A stretch of 64,000 bases of DNA, from the NCBI GenBank assembly GCA_020636315.1, contig JACJYA010000011.1, positions 1 to 64,000 of the forward strand, in the 5' to 3' direction. This stretch comes from Lewinellaceae bacterium (GTDB taxonomy: Bacteria; Bacteroidota; Bacteroidia; Chitinophagales; Saprospiraceae). The notes beneath the pieces were generated by a model. That model was not told the origin of the DNA. It searched no databases and saw nothing but the letters and a program-made list of their open reading frames with translations. Shown in pieces: positions 51,865 to 59,489 of the stretch (positions are counted from its first letter, which is position 1; each line of letters opens with the position of its first letter). Position numbers and translations under genes: made by a program.

Positions 51865-52503
51865 ATGGCCAAAAAGAAGAAATACTACGTCGTCTGGGAA
51901 GGAAATAACCCGGGCGTTTACGATAGCTGGACGGACTGCCAGCTACAGATCAAGGGATACCCCGGCGCCAAATACAAGGCGTTCCCTTCCCGGGAGGAAG
52001 CGGTGGAGGCCTTTCGCGGCAGCTTCGACGAACACATCAGTAAGGGAGTCCCCGGCAAGGCCAAACCCAGGCCTGTCATTACGGAAGAGGCCCGCAAAGA
52101 GATTGTCTGGGACAGTATCAGCGTCGATGCCGCCTGCGCCGGCAATCCGGGAGTGATGGAATACCAGGGGGTAGATACCCGCACCAAAGCACAGCTATTC
52201 CACAAGAAGTTCAGCCTGGGCACCAACAACATCGGGGAGTTTCTGGCCATCGTCCACGCCCTGGCCCTCTTCAAGCAGCAGGGCAAAAGCACTCCGGTTT
52301 ATACCGACTCCAGAACGGCCATGAGCTGGGTGAGAAAGAAAAAGGCCAATACGCAGCTGAAACGCACTGCACAGACCAAACTGATCTGGGAGCTGATCGC
52401 CCGGGCTGAAGCCTGGCTGAAGAACAATTCCTGGGATAATCCTATACTGAAATGGGACACGGAGCGCTGGGGAGAGATCCCGGCGGATTTTGGGAGGAAG
52501 TGA
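51865..52503 (+). CDS. rnhA: Ribonuclease H1 with viroplasmin domain
   Basis: A 212-residue protein. Residues ~1-50 are the caulimovirus-viroplasmin-type hybrid-binding domain (KKYYVVWEGNNPGVYDSWTD, then YKAFPSREEAVEAF); residues ~75-205 are RNase H: first Asp in ISVDAACAGNPG, Glu in NNIGEFLAIVHAL, Asp in PVYTDSRTAMSWVRKKKA, last Asp in ILKWDTERWGEIPADF. It cuts the RNA of RNA-DNA hybrids. Architecture known from Bacteroidota. Monocistronic. Confidence 0.92.
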   Translation: MAKKKKYYVVWEGNNPGVYDSWTDCQLQIKGYPGAKYKAFPSREEAVEAFRGSFDEHISKGVPGKAKPRPVITEEARKEIVWDSISVDAACAGNPGVMEYQGVDTRTKAQLFHKKFSLGTNNIGEFLAIVHALALFKQQGKSTPVYTDSRTAMSWVRKKKANTQLKRTAQTKLIWELIARAEAWLKNNSWDNPILKWDTERWGEIPADFGRK

Positions 52504-52589
52504 TTGAAGGGGTGTATAGGTGCATTTGTGTATAGGTGTATAGGTCCGTGCTGACGAATGCACGAATGCACCTATACACCCATACACAA
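52504..52589. repeat. G/T-rich inverted repeat, convergent rnhA-def gap
   Basis: GGTGTATAGGTGCATT (52511-52526) and AATGCACCTATACACC (52565-52580) are perfect 16-bp inverted arms, with more GTGTATAGG copies between. The stem fills the gap between the converging genes and may stop transcription both ways. Confidence 0.75.
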
Positions 52590-53150
52590 TTATCTCATCA
52601 GCGGAAACTTCATCTTATACTCCACTTTCACCTTACCTTTTTTAATATCTTCCAGCTTGCGCTGCACCAGCCGGCGCTTGAGTGGCTTGAGGTGCTCGGT
52701 GAAGAGGATGCCGTCAATGTGGTCATACTCGTGCTGGATGACGCGGGCGTTGATGCCGGTGAAGACCTCCTCGTGCTCTTCGAAGTGCTCATCCAGGTAG
52801 CGGAGGCGGAGCTGAGGAGGGCGGTCCACGTCGCCGCGCACATCGGGGATGCTGAGGCAGCCTTCTTCGTAAGTCCAGGGTTCTCCGGCTTCCTCTACTT
52901 TATGAGCATTGATGAATACTCTTTTGAGGCCTTCTGTTTCCTTTCCTTCTTCCATGATCTGAATAGTATCGACCACAAACAGGCGGATGGGCTTCCCGAC
53001 CTGGGGAGCGGCCAGTCCAACGCCGTCAGCATGGTACATGGTTTCCCACATGTTCTCAATAAGTTCCTGGATGCCGGGATAATCCGTGGTGATGTCCTCA
53101 GCCATTTTCTTGAGTACCGGCTGCCCGTAGGAGTATATTGGTAGTAACAT
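52590..53150 (-). CDS. def: Peptide deformylase
   Basis: A 186-residue protein with all three deformylase motifs: GVGLAAPQ, EEGCLSIP and QHEYDHIDG (metal-binding Cys, His, His and catalytic Glu). It removes the formyl group from nascent N-termini. It begins 8 bp after the ruvX stop and is probably co-transcribed. Start MLLPIYSYGQPVLKK is the usual one. Confidence 0.96.
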   Translation of the reverse strand: MLLPIYSYGQPVLKKMAEDITTDYPGIQELIENMWETMYHADGVGLAAPQVGKPIRLFVVDTIQIMEEGKETEGLKRVFINAHKVEEAGEPWTYEEGCLSIPDVRGDVDRPPQLRLRYLDEHFEEHEEVFTGINARVIQHEYDHIDGILFTEHLKPLKRRLVQRKLEDIKKGKVKVEYKMKFPLMR

Positions 53151-53158
53151 TGTTTGTT

Positions 53159-53575
53159 TTAGCTTCTTATGGTTTCGAGATAGTCTTGTAAGATCAGTAC
53201 GGCGCTCACTTTATCGACCAGGCCTTTATCGCGGCGCTTTTTCTTTTTGGCGCCGCTTTGAAGTATTACCTGTTTGGCCTCTTCGGAAGTGTAACGCTCA
53301 TCATGAGTAACAACTTCAATATCGGGAAAAAGTTTTTTCAGCTTTCGCACAAAACCGATTACCTGAGGGTGGATCTGCGCCGGGTTGCCATCCGGATAAA
53401 ATGGCTCTCCCACCACGATGGTTTCCACCTCTTCCTGATCCATATACCGCTTGAGGTACTCCTCCAGTTCCTGAGTAGCTACTGTATCCAGGCCGTTCGC
53501 GATGATCTGCAGCGGGTCGGTTACCGCCAGCCCGGTGCGTTTGGTGCCGTAGTCTATGGCGAGGATGCGTGCCAA
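53159..53575 (-). CDS. ruvX: Putative pre-16S rRNA nuclease/Holliday resolvase YqgF
   Basis: A 138-residue RNase H-like protein with the YqgF pattern: ILAIDYGTKRTGLAVTD (first Asp), IVVGEPFYPDGNPAQ, and VVTHDERYTSEEA (second acidic cluster), ending in DKVSAVLILQDYL. The family processes the 16S rRNA 5' end; a resolvase role has also been proposed. First gene of the ruvX-def pair. Confidence 0.95.
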   Translation of the reverse strand: MARILAIDYGTKRTGLAVTDPLQIIANGLDTVATQELEEYLKRYMDQEEVETIVVGEPFYPDGNPAQIHPQVIGFVRKLKKLFPDIEVVTHDERYTSEEAKQVILQSGAKKKKRRDKGLVDKVSAVLILQDYLETIRS

Positions 53576-53803
53576 GTTGAAATTGTTAGATTGTTAGATT
53601 GCTCTATTGCTGTTTGCCGAATAAGGGAAAAGTGACAAAGAAACCAGAAAACGGCGAAACCATCCCTCAGGAACCCACCAGATAGTTTACCGGTAACCCA
53701 TTGGCCTGTCCGCAAAAATAGAGTTTATTGCCCGATGCGCCAAGCTGGCAAGGAAAAGGTTGTGTTCAAATCCGGAATTCACAGAGTGCTGTCCTCCCCT
53801 CCC

Positions 53804-53907
53804 GCAACACCGCAACACCGCAACACCGCAACACCACAACACCACAACACCGCAACACCACAACACCACAACACCACAACACCGCAACACCGCAACACCA
53901 CAACACC
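53804..53907. repeat. 8-bp microsatellite, 13 units
   Basis: Thirteen exact-register copies of [G/A]CAACACC, the first base alternating, end exactly at the stop codon (53908-53910) of the ABC transporter gene on the minus strand. Slippage loses or gains 8 bp, which is not a multiple of three, but lies outside the coding frame. 53576-53803 holds no gene. Confidence 0.95.
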
Positions 53908-55749
53908 TCAATCCACATACCCCTTGGCCTGCAGATGGAACAGTTCGGCGTATTTCCCGGCTTTGGCCACCAGTTCCTCGTGGCTGCCCAACTCCAGAAG
54001 GCGGCCGTTTTCCAGAAACAGAATGCGGTCGGCCATGCGGACGGTAGAGAAGCGGTGGGAGATGAGTACCGCCGTTTTGCCCTGGATAAGGTCGGAAAAC
54101 CGAAGGAACACCTCGTGTTCGGCCCGGGCGTCAAGGGCTGCGGTGGGCTCGTCGAGGATGAGCAGCTGGGCATCGCGCATGTAGGCGCGCGCCAGAGCGA
54201 TCTTCTGCCACTGCCCGCCGGATAGGTCCACCCCTTTGGCAAAGCGTTTGCCAAGCACCTGCTCGTAGCGCTCGGGCAGTTCCTCCACAACGGTATCCGC
54301 CAGGCTTTTTTCGGCGGCGTTCTCGACCAGAGGCATGTTGGCCAGCTCCGAGATGTTGCCGATGGCAATGTTCTCACCGGCTTTCATCTGAAAGCGGATA
54401 TAGTCCTGGAAAATGATGCCGATGTTGTCCCGCAGGCTTTGCAGGCTATAGTCCCGAATATCCACTCCGTCAATGAGGATGCGGCCTTCAGTGGGCTCAT
54501 ACAGGCGAGCCAGCAGCTTGACCAGGGTGGTTTTCCCGGCGCCGTTCTCACCCACCAGGGCCAGCTTTTCCCCCGCACTGACGTGGAAGGAAAGGTTGCG
54601 GATGGCCCAGCGTTCGCTATTCGGATATTTGAAGCTTACGTTTTCAAAAGTGAATCCTTCTTTCACCTTTGCGGGAAAAGGGCGGCTGTCCGGAGCAGAA
54701 ATGATAGAGGGCTGTATTTCAAAAAAGTCGAAGAGGTCCTGCAGGTACAGCGCGCCTTCTGTAATGCGGGAAAAGCGGTTCATAATGCCCTGAAGCATTC
54801 CCCGCATGCGCTCGAAGGAGCCGGCGAGAAAGGTCAGGGTGCCTACGGTGATCACCCCGTTGATGGCCTGAAGGATGATGAACACATAAGCGCCATAGTA
54901 GGAAAGGGTGCCCATGGCCGACAACAGGCTGCCCCAGGCGGCCCTCCGGACGGCAATGGAGCGGTTGGCCTTGTAGTAGCTGTCCGACAGAAAGGCGAAC
55001 CGCCTGGCTATGAAGTCCGCCAGGTTGAAGATCTTTACCTCCTTGGCCGTCTGGTCGCTGGCGCCGATATAGCGGAGGTAGTCCAGCTCGCGGCGCTCGG
55101 GCGTCCAGTTGCGGGTCAGGGAGTAGGTGCGCTGGTTGAAGTGGGTCTCGCCCAGGAAAGAGGGGATGACTGCCACGATGAGGATGAGGATCAGCCACGG
55201 GTTGAAGGCCACAAGGCCGGCGCCCAGGAAGAGCACCGAGATAATGTCCTGCACCTGAGAGAGTACCTGCGACATGAGGATGGTGCGGCCGGTCGTCTGA
55301 CGGCGGGCGCGTTCCAGTTTGTCGTAAAAGGTGGCGTCTTCAAACTGGTAAAGGTCGAGGCGGGCGGCATGGCGGATGAGCTCTACGGAGGTGCTGTTGG
55401 CAAAGAGGTCGCCAAGCAGGCTGTCGAGCAGAGTGATTCCCCGGTTGAGCAGGTCGGAAGCGATGGCCAGGGCGAACTCCAACCCGACCAGCAGCCAGAG
55501 ATAACCCGTACCGCTTATTTCTCCATTGATCAGGCCGATCACCTGGTCGATGATCTCCTTGCCGATGTACAGGGTGATGAGTGGCACGGCAGACTTGAGC
55601 AGGCGAAGGATGGCGTTGCCGATGGCCATGGGCTTGCTGGCCCTCCAGATCAGGCGGAAAAAGCGCGGCAGGTTTTTCAGCGCGGCAAACTGTTCCCGCA
55701 GGTTGGTCTTTTCTTCTGCAGGGCTGGATAGTGGTGGTCTTCGAAGCAT
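53908..55749 (-). CDS. ABC exporter, fused permease and ATPase
   Basis: A 613-residue half-transporter: residues ~35-340 have six membrane helices; residues ~360-600 are the ATPase with Walker A (GENGAGKTT), Q-loop in IGIIFQDYIRFQ, signature LSGGQWQKIALARA, and Walker B ending in LILDEPTAALDA. Works as a dimer to export lipids, peptides or drugs; no specific substrate signal. The stop codon touches an 8-bp repeat array. Confidence 0.92.
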   Translation of the reverse strand: MLRRPPLSSPAEEKTNLREQFAALKNLPRFFRLIWRASKPMAIGNAILRLLKSAVPLITLYIGKEIIDQVIGLINGEISGTGYLWLLVGLEFALAIASDLLNRGITLLDSLLGDLFANSTSVELIRHAARLDLYQFEDATFYDKLERARRQTTGRTILMSQVLSQVQDIISVLFLGAGLVAFNPWLILILIVAVIPSFLGETHFNQRTYSLTRNWTPERRELDYLRYIGASDQTAKEVKIFNLADFIARRFAFLSDSYYKANRSIAVRRAAWGSLLSAMGTLSYYGAYVFIILQAINGVITVGTLTFLAGSFERMRGMLQGIMNRFSRITEGALYLQDLFDFFEIQPSIISAPDSRPFPAKVKEGFTFENVSFKYPNSERWAIRNLSFHVSAGEKLALVGENGAGKTTLVKLLARLYEPTEGRILIDGVDIRDYSLQSLRDNIGIIFQDYIRFQMKAGENIAIGNISELANMPLVENAAEKSLADTVVEELPERYEQVLGKRFAKGVDLSGGQWQKIALARAYMRDAQLLILDEPTAALDARAEHEVFLRFSDLIQGKTAVLISHRFSTVRMADRILFLENGRLLELGSHEELVAKAGKYAELFHLQAKGYVD

Positions 55750-55865
55750 ATTTTAATATACAGATTAGGAAGGGAGATGGTTTTAAACGGTAATCCGGCA
55801 GGCAGCTGAATTCTGCACCCGGATTGAACTGATTCTTCGAAAAGGGGTTTTTAGGAAAGTATTAA

Positions 55866-57776
55866 ATGCATCACATGTCAGAAGCACTGAAGGAACTGGC
55901 GGAGCTCTCGAAGCTCCTGCAACTGGAAAAGGAGGAAGGCCTGGAGCAATTTAAACGGCTGGTGCAGCGCCTGCCTCTGGAGGAGCGCAAAGATAAGGGC
56001 TATACCTGGTATCCTCTTCAGGTTGTAAAGAGCGGTTATACCTACGGAGAGCGCGCCTTTGTCATCGTGGAGCGCAATGCTGCCGAAGAGGAACCGCACC
56101 ATTTCCGCTCGGGCAAGGTCGTCAACCTGTACACCCGCCAGCCGGCAGTGCAACACTCCGAGCGAAGTGGTGTGATCCAGTTTGTTGACAAGAACCGGAT
56201 GAAAGTCGTGCTCAACAGCAAAGACCTGCCGGACTGGCTGGGGATGGGCCTCATCGGTGTTGACCTGCTGTTTGACGAGACCACTTTTCAGGAGATGGAA
56301 AAGGCGCTTAAAAAAGTACAGGAAGCCAAAAAAGGCCGCCTGGCGGAGCTCCGGTCCATTCTGCTGGGCCAACAGCCGCCGCGCTTTTCCCCGGTGAATA
56401 CCCCCGTTGAAGTCCCCGGGCTCAACCCTTCGCAGAATAGTGCCGTCAACCATATCCTTTCGGCTCAGGATGTCGCGGTCGTTCACGGCCCGCCGGGTAC
56501 AGGCAAAACCACTACCCTGGTGCAGGCGGTGAAGCTGCTGGCGCAAACCGAAAATACCATCCTGGTCACTGCCCCGAGCAATACGGCCGCCGACCTGCTG
56601 ACCGAACGTCTTTCAGACGCCGGGCTGGAAGTGACCCGCATTGGGAATATTTCCCGGGTGGATGAGGCTATCATCAGCCATACCCTTGAGATGAAACTAT
56701 CGAAACACCCCGAAGCAAAGAATATCAAGAAGGTAAAAGTGCAGGCGGCGGAAGCACGCCGCAAAGCCTTGCGTTACAAACGCAGCTTCGGGCCTGAGGA
56801 GCGCGCCGAGCGCCGGCAGCTCCACCAGGAGGCCAACGAGCTTTCCGCCTGGGCCCGCCAGTTGGAAGACCGCCTGATCGATCAGATCCTGGATGGCTCA
56901 CAGGTGGTTACCGCCACTTTGGTGGGGGCCGGCCATGAGCTGCTCGGCCGCCTCAAATTCCGCACCGTGGTGATCGATGAGGCGGCTCAGGCGCTGGAGC
57001 CTGCAGCCTGGATACCCATCACCCGTGCTTCGCGGGTAGTCCTGGCGGGCGACCCTTTCCAGCTGCCGCCCACGGTGCAGTCCCGCGAAGCGCAGAAGCA
57101 GGGACTGGATGTGACGCTGATCGAAAAGCTGCTCCGGCGCCTGCCGGAAGTCAAACTGCTCGACGTTCAGTACCGGATGAACCAGGCCATCATGAACTTC
57201 TCCAACAGCCGCTTTTATCAGAATGCCCTGAGGGCGGACGAGAGCGTCCGGAACCACAAACTGGAAATAACCGACAGCAACCCGGTGGCCTTCATCGACA
57301 CGGCGGGTTGTGGTTTCGAGGAGAAAGTCCAGGAAAAGTACCAGAGCCGTTATAACCCCGAGGAATTTTTCATCCTGCGCGAACACCTGTACCAGTTGAA
57401 AGAGGCTTTTCAGGATAGCGTCCTGCCCTCCATCGCCATCATTTCCCCTTACCGGGAACAGGTACTGCACATCCAGAAGGCCATAGAAGAGGATGCAGGC
57501 CTGGCAGGGTTGCCTTTATCGGTCAATACCATCGACGGCTTCCAGGGGCAGGAGCGCGACGTAGTTTACATTTCTCTGGTGCGGTCAAACGAAAAGGGGG
57601 AGATCGGCTTCCTGAAAGACTACCGCCGGATGAATGTGGCCATGACGCGGGCCCGGAAGAAACTCGTGGTGGTGGGAGACAGCGCAACCATCGGGAATGA
57701 TGGTTTTTACGATGCTTTTCTGAATTACTGCGAAAAGGAAGGAGTGTATCAGACGGCCTGGGAATATATGCGGTAG
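55866..57776 (+). CDS. UPF1/SMUBP2-like superfamily 1 helicase
   Basis: A 636-residue protein of the IGHMBP2/SMUBP2-like branch. N-terminal ~190 residues form a beta-barrel and stalk (VKSGYTYGERAFVIVER); Walker A is GPPGTGKTTT near residue 210; Walker B is VVIDEAAQALEPA; motif III is LAGDPFQLPPTV; motifs V/VI are INTIDGFQGQERDVVYIS and RMNVAMTRARKKLVVVGD. Such helicases unwind 5' to 3' on DNA or RNA; in bacteria the role is unsettled. Met4 (55875) is an alternative start. Confidence 0.9.
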   Translation: MHHMSEALKELAELSKLLQLEKEEGLEQFKRLVQRLPLEERKDKGYTWYPLQVVKSGYTYGERAFVIVERNAAEEEPHHFRSGKVVNLYTRQPAVQHSERSGVIQFVDKNRMKVVLNSKDLPDWLGMGLIGVDLLFDETTFQEMEKALKKVQEAKKGRLAELRSILLGQQPPRFSPVNTPVEVPGLNPSQNSAVNHILSAQDVAVVHGPPGTGKTTTLVQAVKLLAQTENTILVTAPSNTAADLLTERLSDAGLEVTRIGNISRVDEAIISHTLEMKLSKHPEAKNIKKVKVQAAEARRKALRYKRSFGPEERAERRQLHQEANELSAWARQLEDRLIDQILDGSQVVTATLVGAGHELLGRLKFRTVVIDEAAQALEPAAWIPITRASRVVLAGDPFQLPPTVQSREAQKQGLDVTLIEKLLRRLPEVKLLDVQYRMNQAIMNFSNSRFYQNALRADESVRNHKLEITDSNPVAFIDTAGCGFEEKVQEKYQSRYNPEEFFILREHLYQLKEAFQDSVLPSIAIISPYREQVLHIQKAIEEDAGLAGLPLSVNTIDGFQGQERDVVYISLVRSNEKGEIGFLKDYRRMNVAMTRARKKLVVVGDSATIGNDGFYDAFLNYCEKEGVYQTAWEYMR

Positions 57777-57886
57777 GGGGATGTAGGGTGTAGAAGTGTG
57801 GAAGTGTAGAAGTGTAGAAGTGAGGAGGTTTTTACACCAAATAAAGTACAATGCACCCTGATAGGTTGTTGTTCTGTGATGCGCCA

Positions 57887-57923
57887 AATAAAAAGCCGGT
57901 TGCAACCTCATGGTGCAACCGGC
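57887..57923 (-). terminator. Terminator of rpsF-rpsR-rplI
   Basis: GCCGGTTGCA (57895-57904) and TGCAACCGGC (57914-57923) form a perfect 10-bp stem; on the minus strand it is followed by TTTTTATTT. It lies about 60 bp past the rplI stop. The rest of 57777-57985 holds GTGTAGAAGTGT repeats and no gene. Confidence 0.88.
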
Positions 57924-57985
57924 ATGGATGTAGATCGTTCAATTCAGTATTAGGAAATGCCCGCCCGGGGGCGGGAAACAAACTT

Positions 57986-58432
57986 TTATTCTTCAATGAC
58001 TTCGAAGTGCAGTTTGATGGGCACTTCGGGGTGGAGTTCCAGGTCGATCTCGTATTCGCCCAAAACTTTGATCTCTTCCGGCAGTTTGATCCTGCGGCGG
58101 TCAACCTCGATCCCAAACTGTTCTTTAAGGGCATTGGAGACCTGTACGTTGGTCACGCTACCGAATATCTTGCCACTGGTTCCGGCTTTGGCGCCGATCT
58201 TGAGGACCTGGCCTTCGAGCTTGGCGGCGATCTCTTCGAATTCGGCCTTGCGGGCGGCGAGTTCTTCAGCTTCTTTGCGCTTGATCTCGTCCAGTTTACC
58301 GCGGTTGGTATCGTTGGCCACAAGTGCCAGCCCCTGTGGGATGAGGTAGTTGCGCGCGTAACCGGGCTTAACGCTCACGATCTCATGCTTGTCGCCTACC
58401 TTCTCTATATCATCGAGCAAAATAATATCCAT
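57986..58432 (-). CDS. rplI: 50S ribosomal protein L9
   Basis: A 148-residue protein of normal L9 length: MDIILLDDIEKVGDKHEIVS, then VKPGYARNYLIPQGLA (the N-terminal rRNA-binding signature), a long connecting helix (LDEIKRKEAEELAARKAEFE) and a C-terminal domain. Last gene of the rpsF-rpsR-rplI operon. Confidence 0.97.
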   Translation of the reverse strand: MDIILLDDIEKVGDKHEIVSVKPGYARNYLIPQGLALVANDTNRGKLDEIKRKEAEELAARKAEFEEIAAKLEGQVLKIGAKAGTSGKIFGSVTNVQVSNALKEQFGIEVDRRRIKLPEEIKVLGEYEIDLELHPEVPIKLHFEVIEE

Positions 58433-58464
58433 CGTTCTGAATTTTAGAAGGTTGGTTAAGGAAA

Positions 58465-58731
58465 TTACTTCAGCAGGTCAGTTACGTACGGCAGCATGGC
58501 CAGGTGGCGTGCCCGTTTGACGGCGGTGGCCACTTTGCGCTGGTACTTGAGCGAGTTGCCGGTAATGCGGCGGGGCAGGATCTTGCCCTGCTCGTTGACG
58601 AACTGCATCAGAAAATCGGGGTCCTTGTAGTCGATATATTTGATACCGAATTTGCGGAAGCGGCAGTACTTTTTGCGCTTTTGCCCGATCTTGGGGTTGC
58701 TGAGAAATTTTATATCGTCTCTTGAAGCCAT
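58465..58731 (-). CDS. rpsR: 30S ribosomal protein S18
   Basis: An 88-residue protein: KKYCRFRKFGIKYIDYKDPD, then FVNEQGKILPRRITGNSLKY and QRKVATAVKRARHLAMLPY. S18 binds S6 on the 30S platform and is encoded between rpsF and rplI, as in most bacteria. Confidence 0.97.
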   Translation of the reverse strand: MASRDDIKFLSNPKIGQKRKKYCRFRKFGIKYIDYKDPDFLMQFVNEQGKILPRRITGNSLKYQRKVATAVKRARHLAMLPYVTDLLK

Positions 58732-58766
58732 TTTCTTGTGGATTTAATGTTCAACAAAATGAGGGC

Positions 58767-59300
58767 TTATTCCTCTTCTTCCGCAGTGGCGGTTGAAGCC
58801 TTGCTTACTGCCGGCGCTTTTTCCGGTTTGGGGGCGGGTTTTCTTTCCCGGCGGCTGTCCCGGTCCCGGTTGTCCCGGTTGTCCCGGTTGTCTCTGCGGT
58901 CATCCCGGCGGCCGCCGCGGCGGTCGTCCTTTTTGCTGTCATCCGCTTTCTTCTTCTTGGTTACCTTGCCGATCTTGCCGGCGCGCTTGTCCGCGTTGTA
59001 CTTGACGCCGTACTTGTCCAGGGTGACGGTCAGGAAGCGCATGATGCGCTCATCGCGGCGCAGCGCAAGCTCCATTTTGGTGATGAACTCACCGTTCGGC
59101 GCTTCAAATTCGACGCAGTAATAAACGCCTGAAGTGCGTTTGTTGATCGGGTAGGCCAGCTGGCGCAAACCCATCTCATCCACATGTACGATTTTGCACC
59201 CCTCCGATTTGAGGTGTTCGACATATGTCTGAGCTGTCGCTTTGATCTCTTCCCCCGACAGCACAGGGTCTACGATGAAGGTTACTTCGTAATTCTTCAT
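58767..59300 (-). CDS. rpsF: 30S ribosomal protein S6 with long charged tail
   Basis: A 177-residue protein. Residues 1-110 are complete S6 (YEVTFIVDPVLSGEEIKA, MGLRQLAYPINKRTSGVYY). Residues ~118-177 form a basic, disordered tail with repeated DNRDNRD units and a Pro/Ala/Glu end. Tails of this type are known on Bacteroidota S6. It is the first gene of its operon; a promoter with -33 and -7 boxes is 54 bp upstream. Confidence 0.96.
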   Translation of the reverse strand: MKNYEVTFIVDPVLSGEEIKATAQTYVEHLKSEGCKIVHVDEMGLRQLAYPINKRTSGVYYCVEFEAPNGEFITKMELALRRDERIMRFLTVTLDKYGVKYNADKRAGKIGKVTKKKKADDSKKDDRRGGRRDDRRDNRDNRDNRDRDSRRERKPAPKPEKAPAVSKASTATAEEEE

Positions 59301-59353
59301 ATGGATCAGACATATTAAAGGTTAATAAATCAATAGTGCTTTTTAAGCGGCTG

Positions 59354-59384
59354 CAAAGGTAGGGATAATTCGGGGAATTGCAAA
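59354..59384 (-). promoter_or_regulatory. Promoter of rpsF-rpsR-rplI
   Basis: On the minus strand TTTG (59381-59384), a 19-bp spacer, then TACCTTTG (59354-59361), the same geometry as the rplU and tRNA-Ser promoters. Confidence 0.7.
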
Positions 59385-59489
59385 GGGTGGGTGGGAAATT
59401 CGTTTATTTTGATCCGACGGAGTTCCGGCAAGGCCGGGTAACGAACCCCGCCCGTCTTCGCTAAGGCTCTTCCGGGTAAAATCAACCAC

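Noticed and set aside
53687..53911. Cys/Val-rich ORF (CCGVVVLRCCG units)
   Set aside because: Translation of the 8-bp microsatellite on the minus strand; not a gene.
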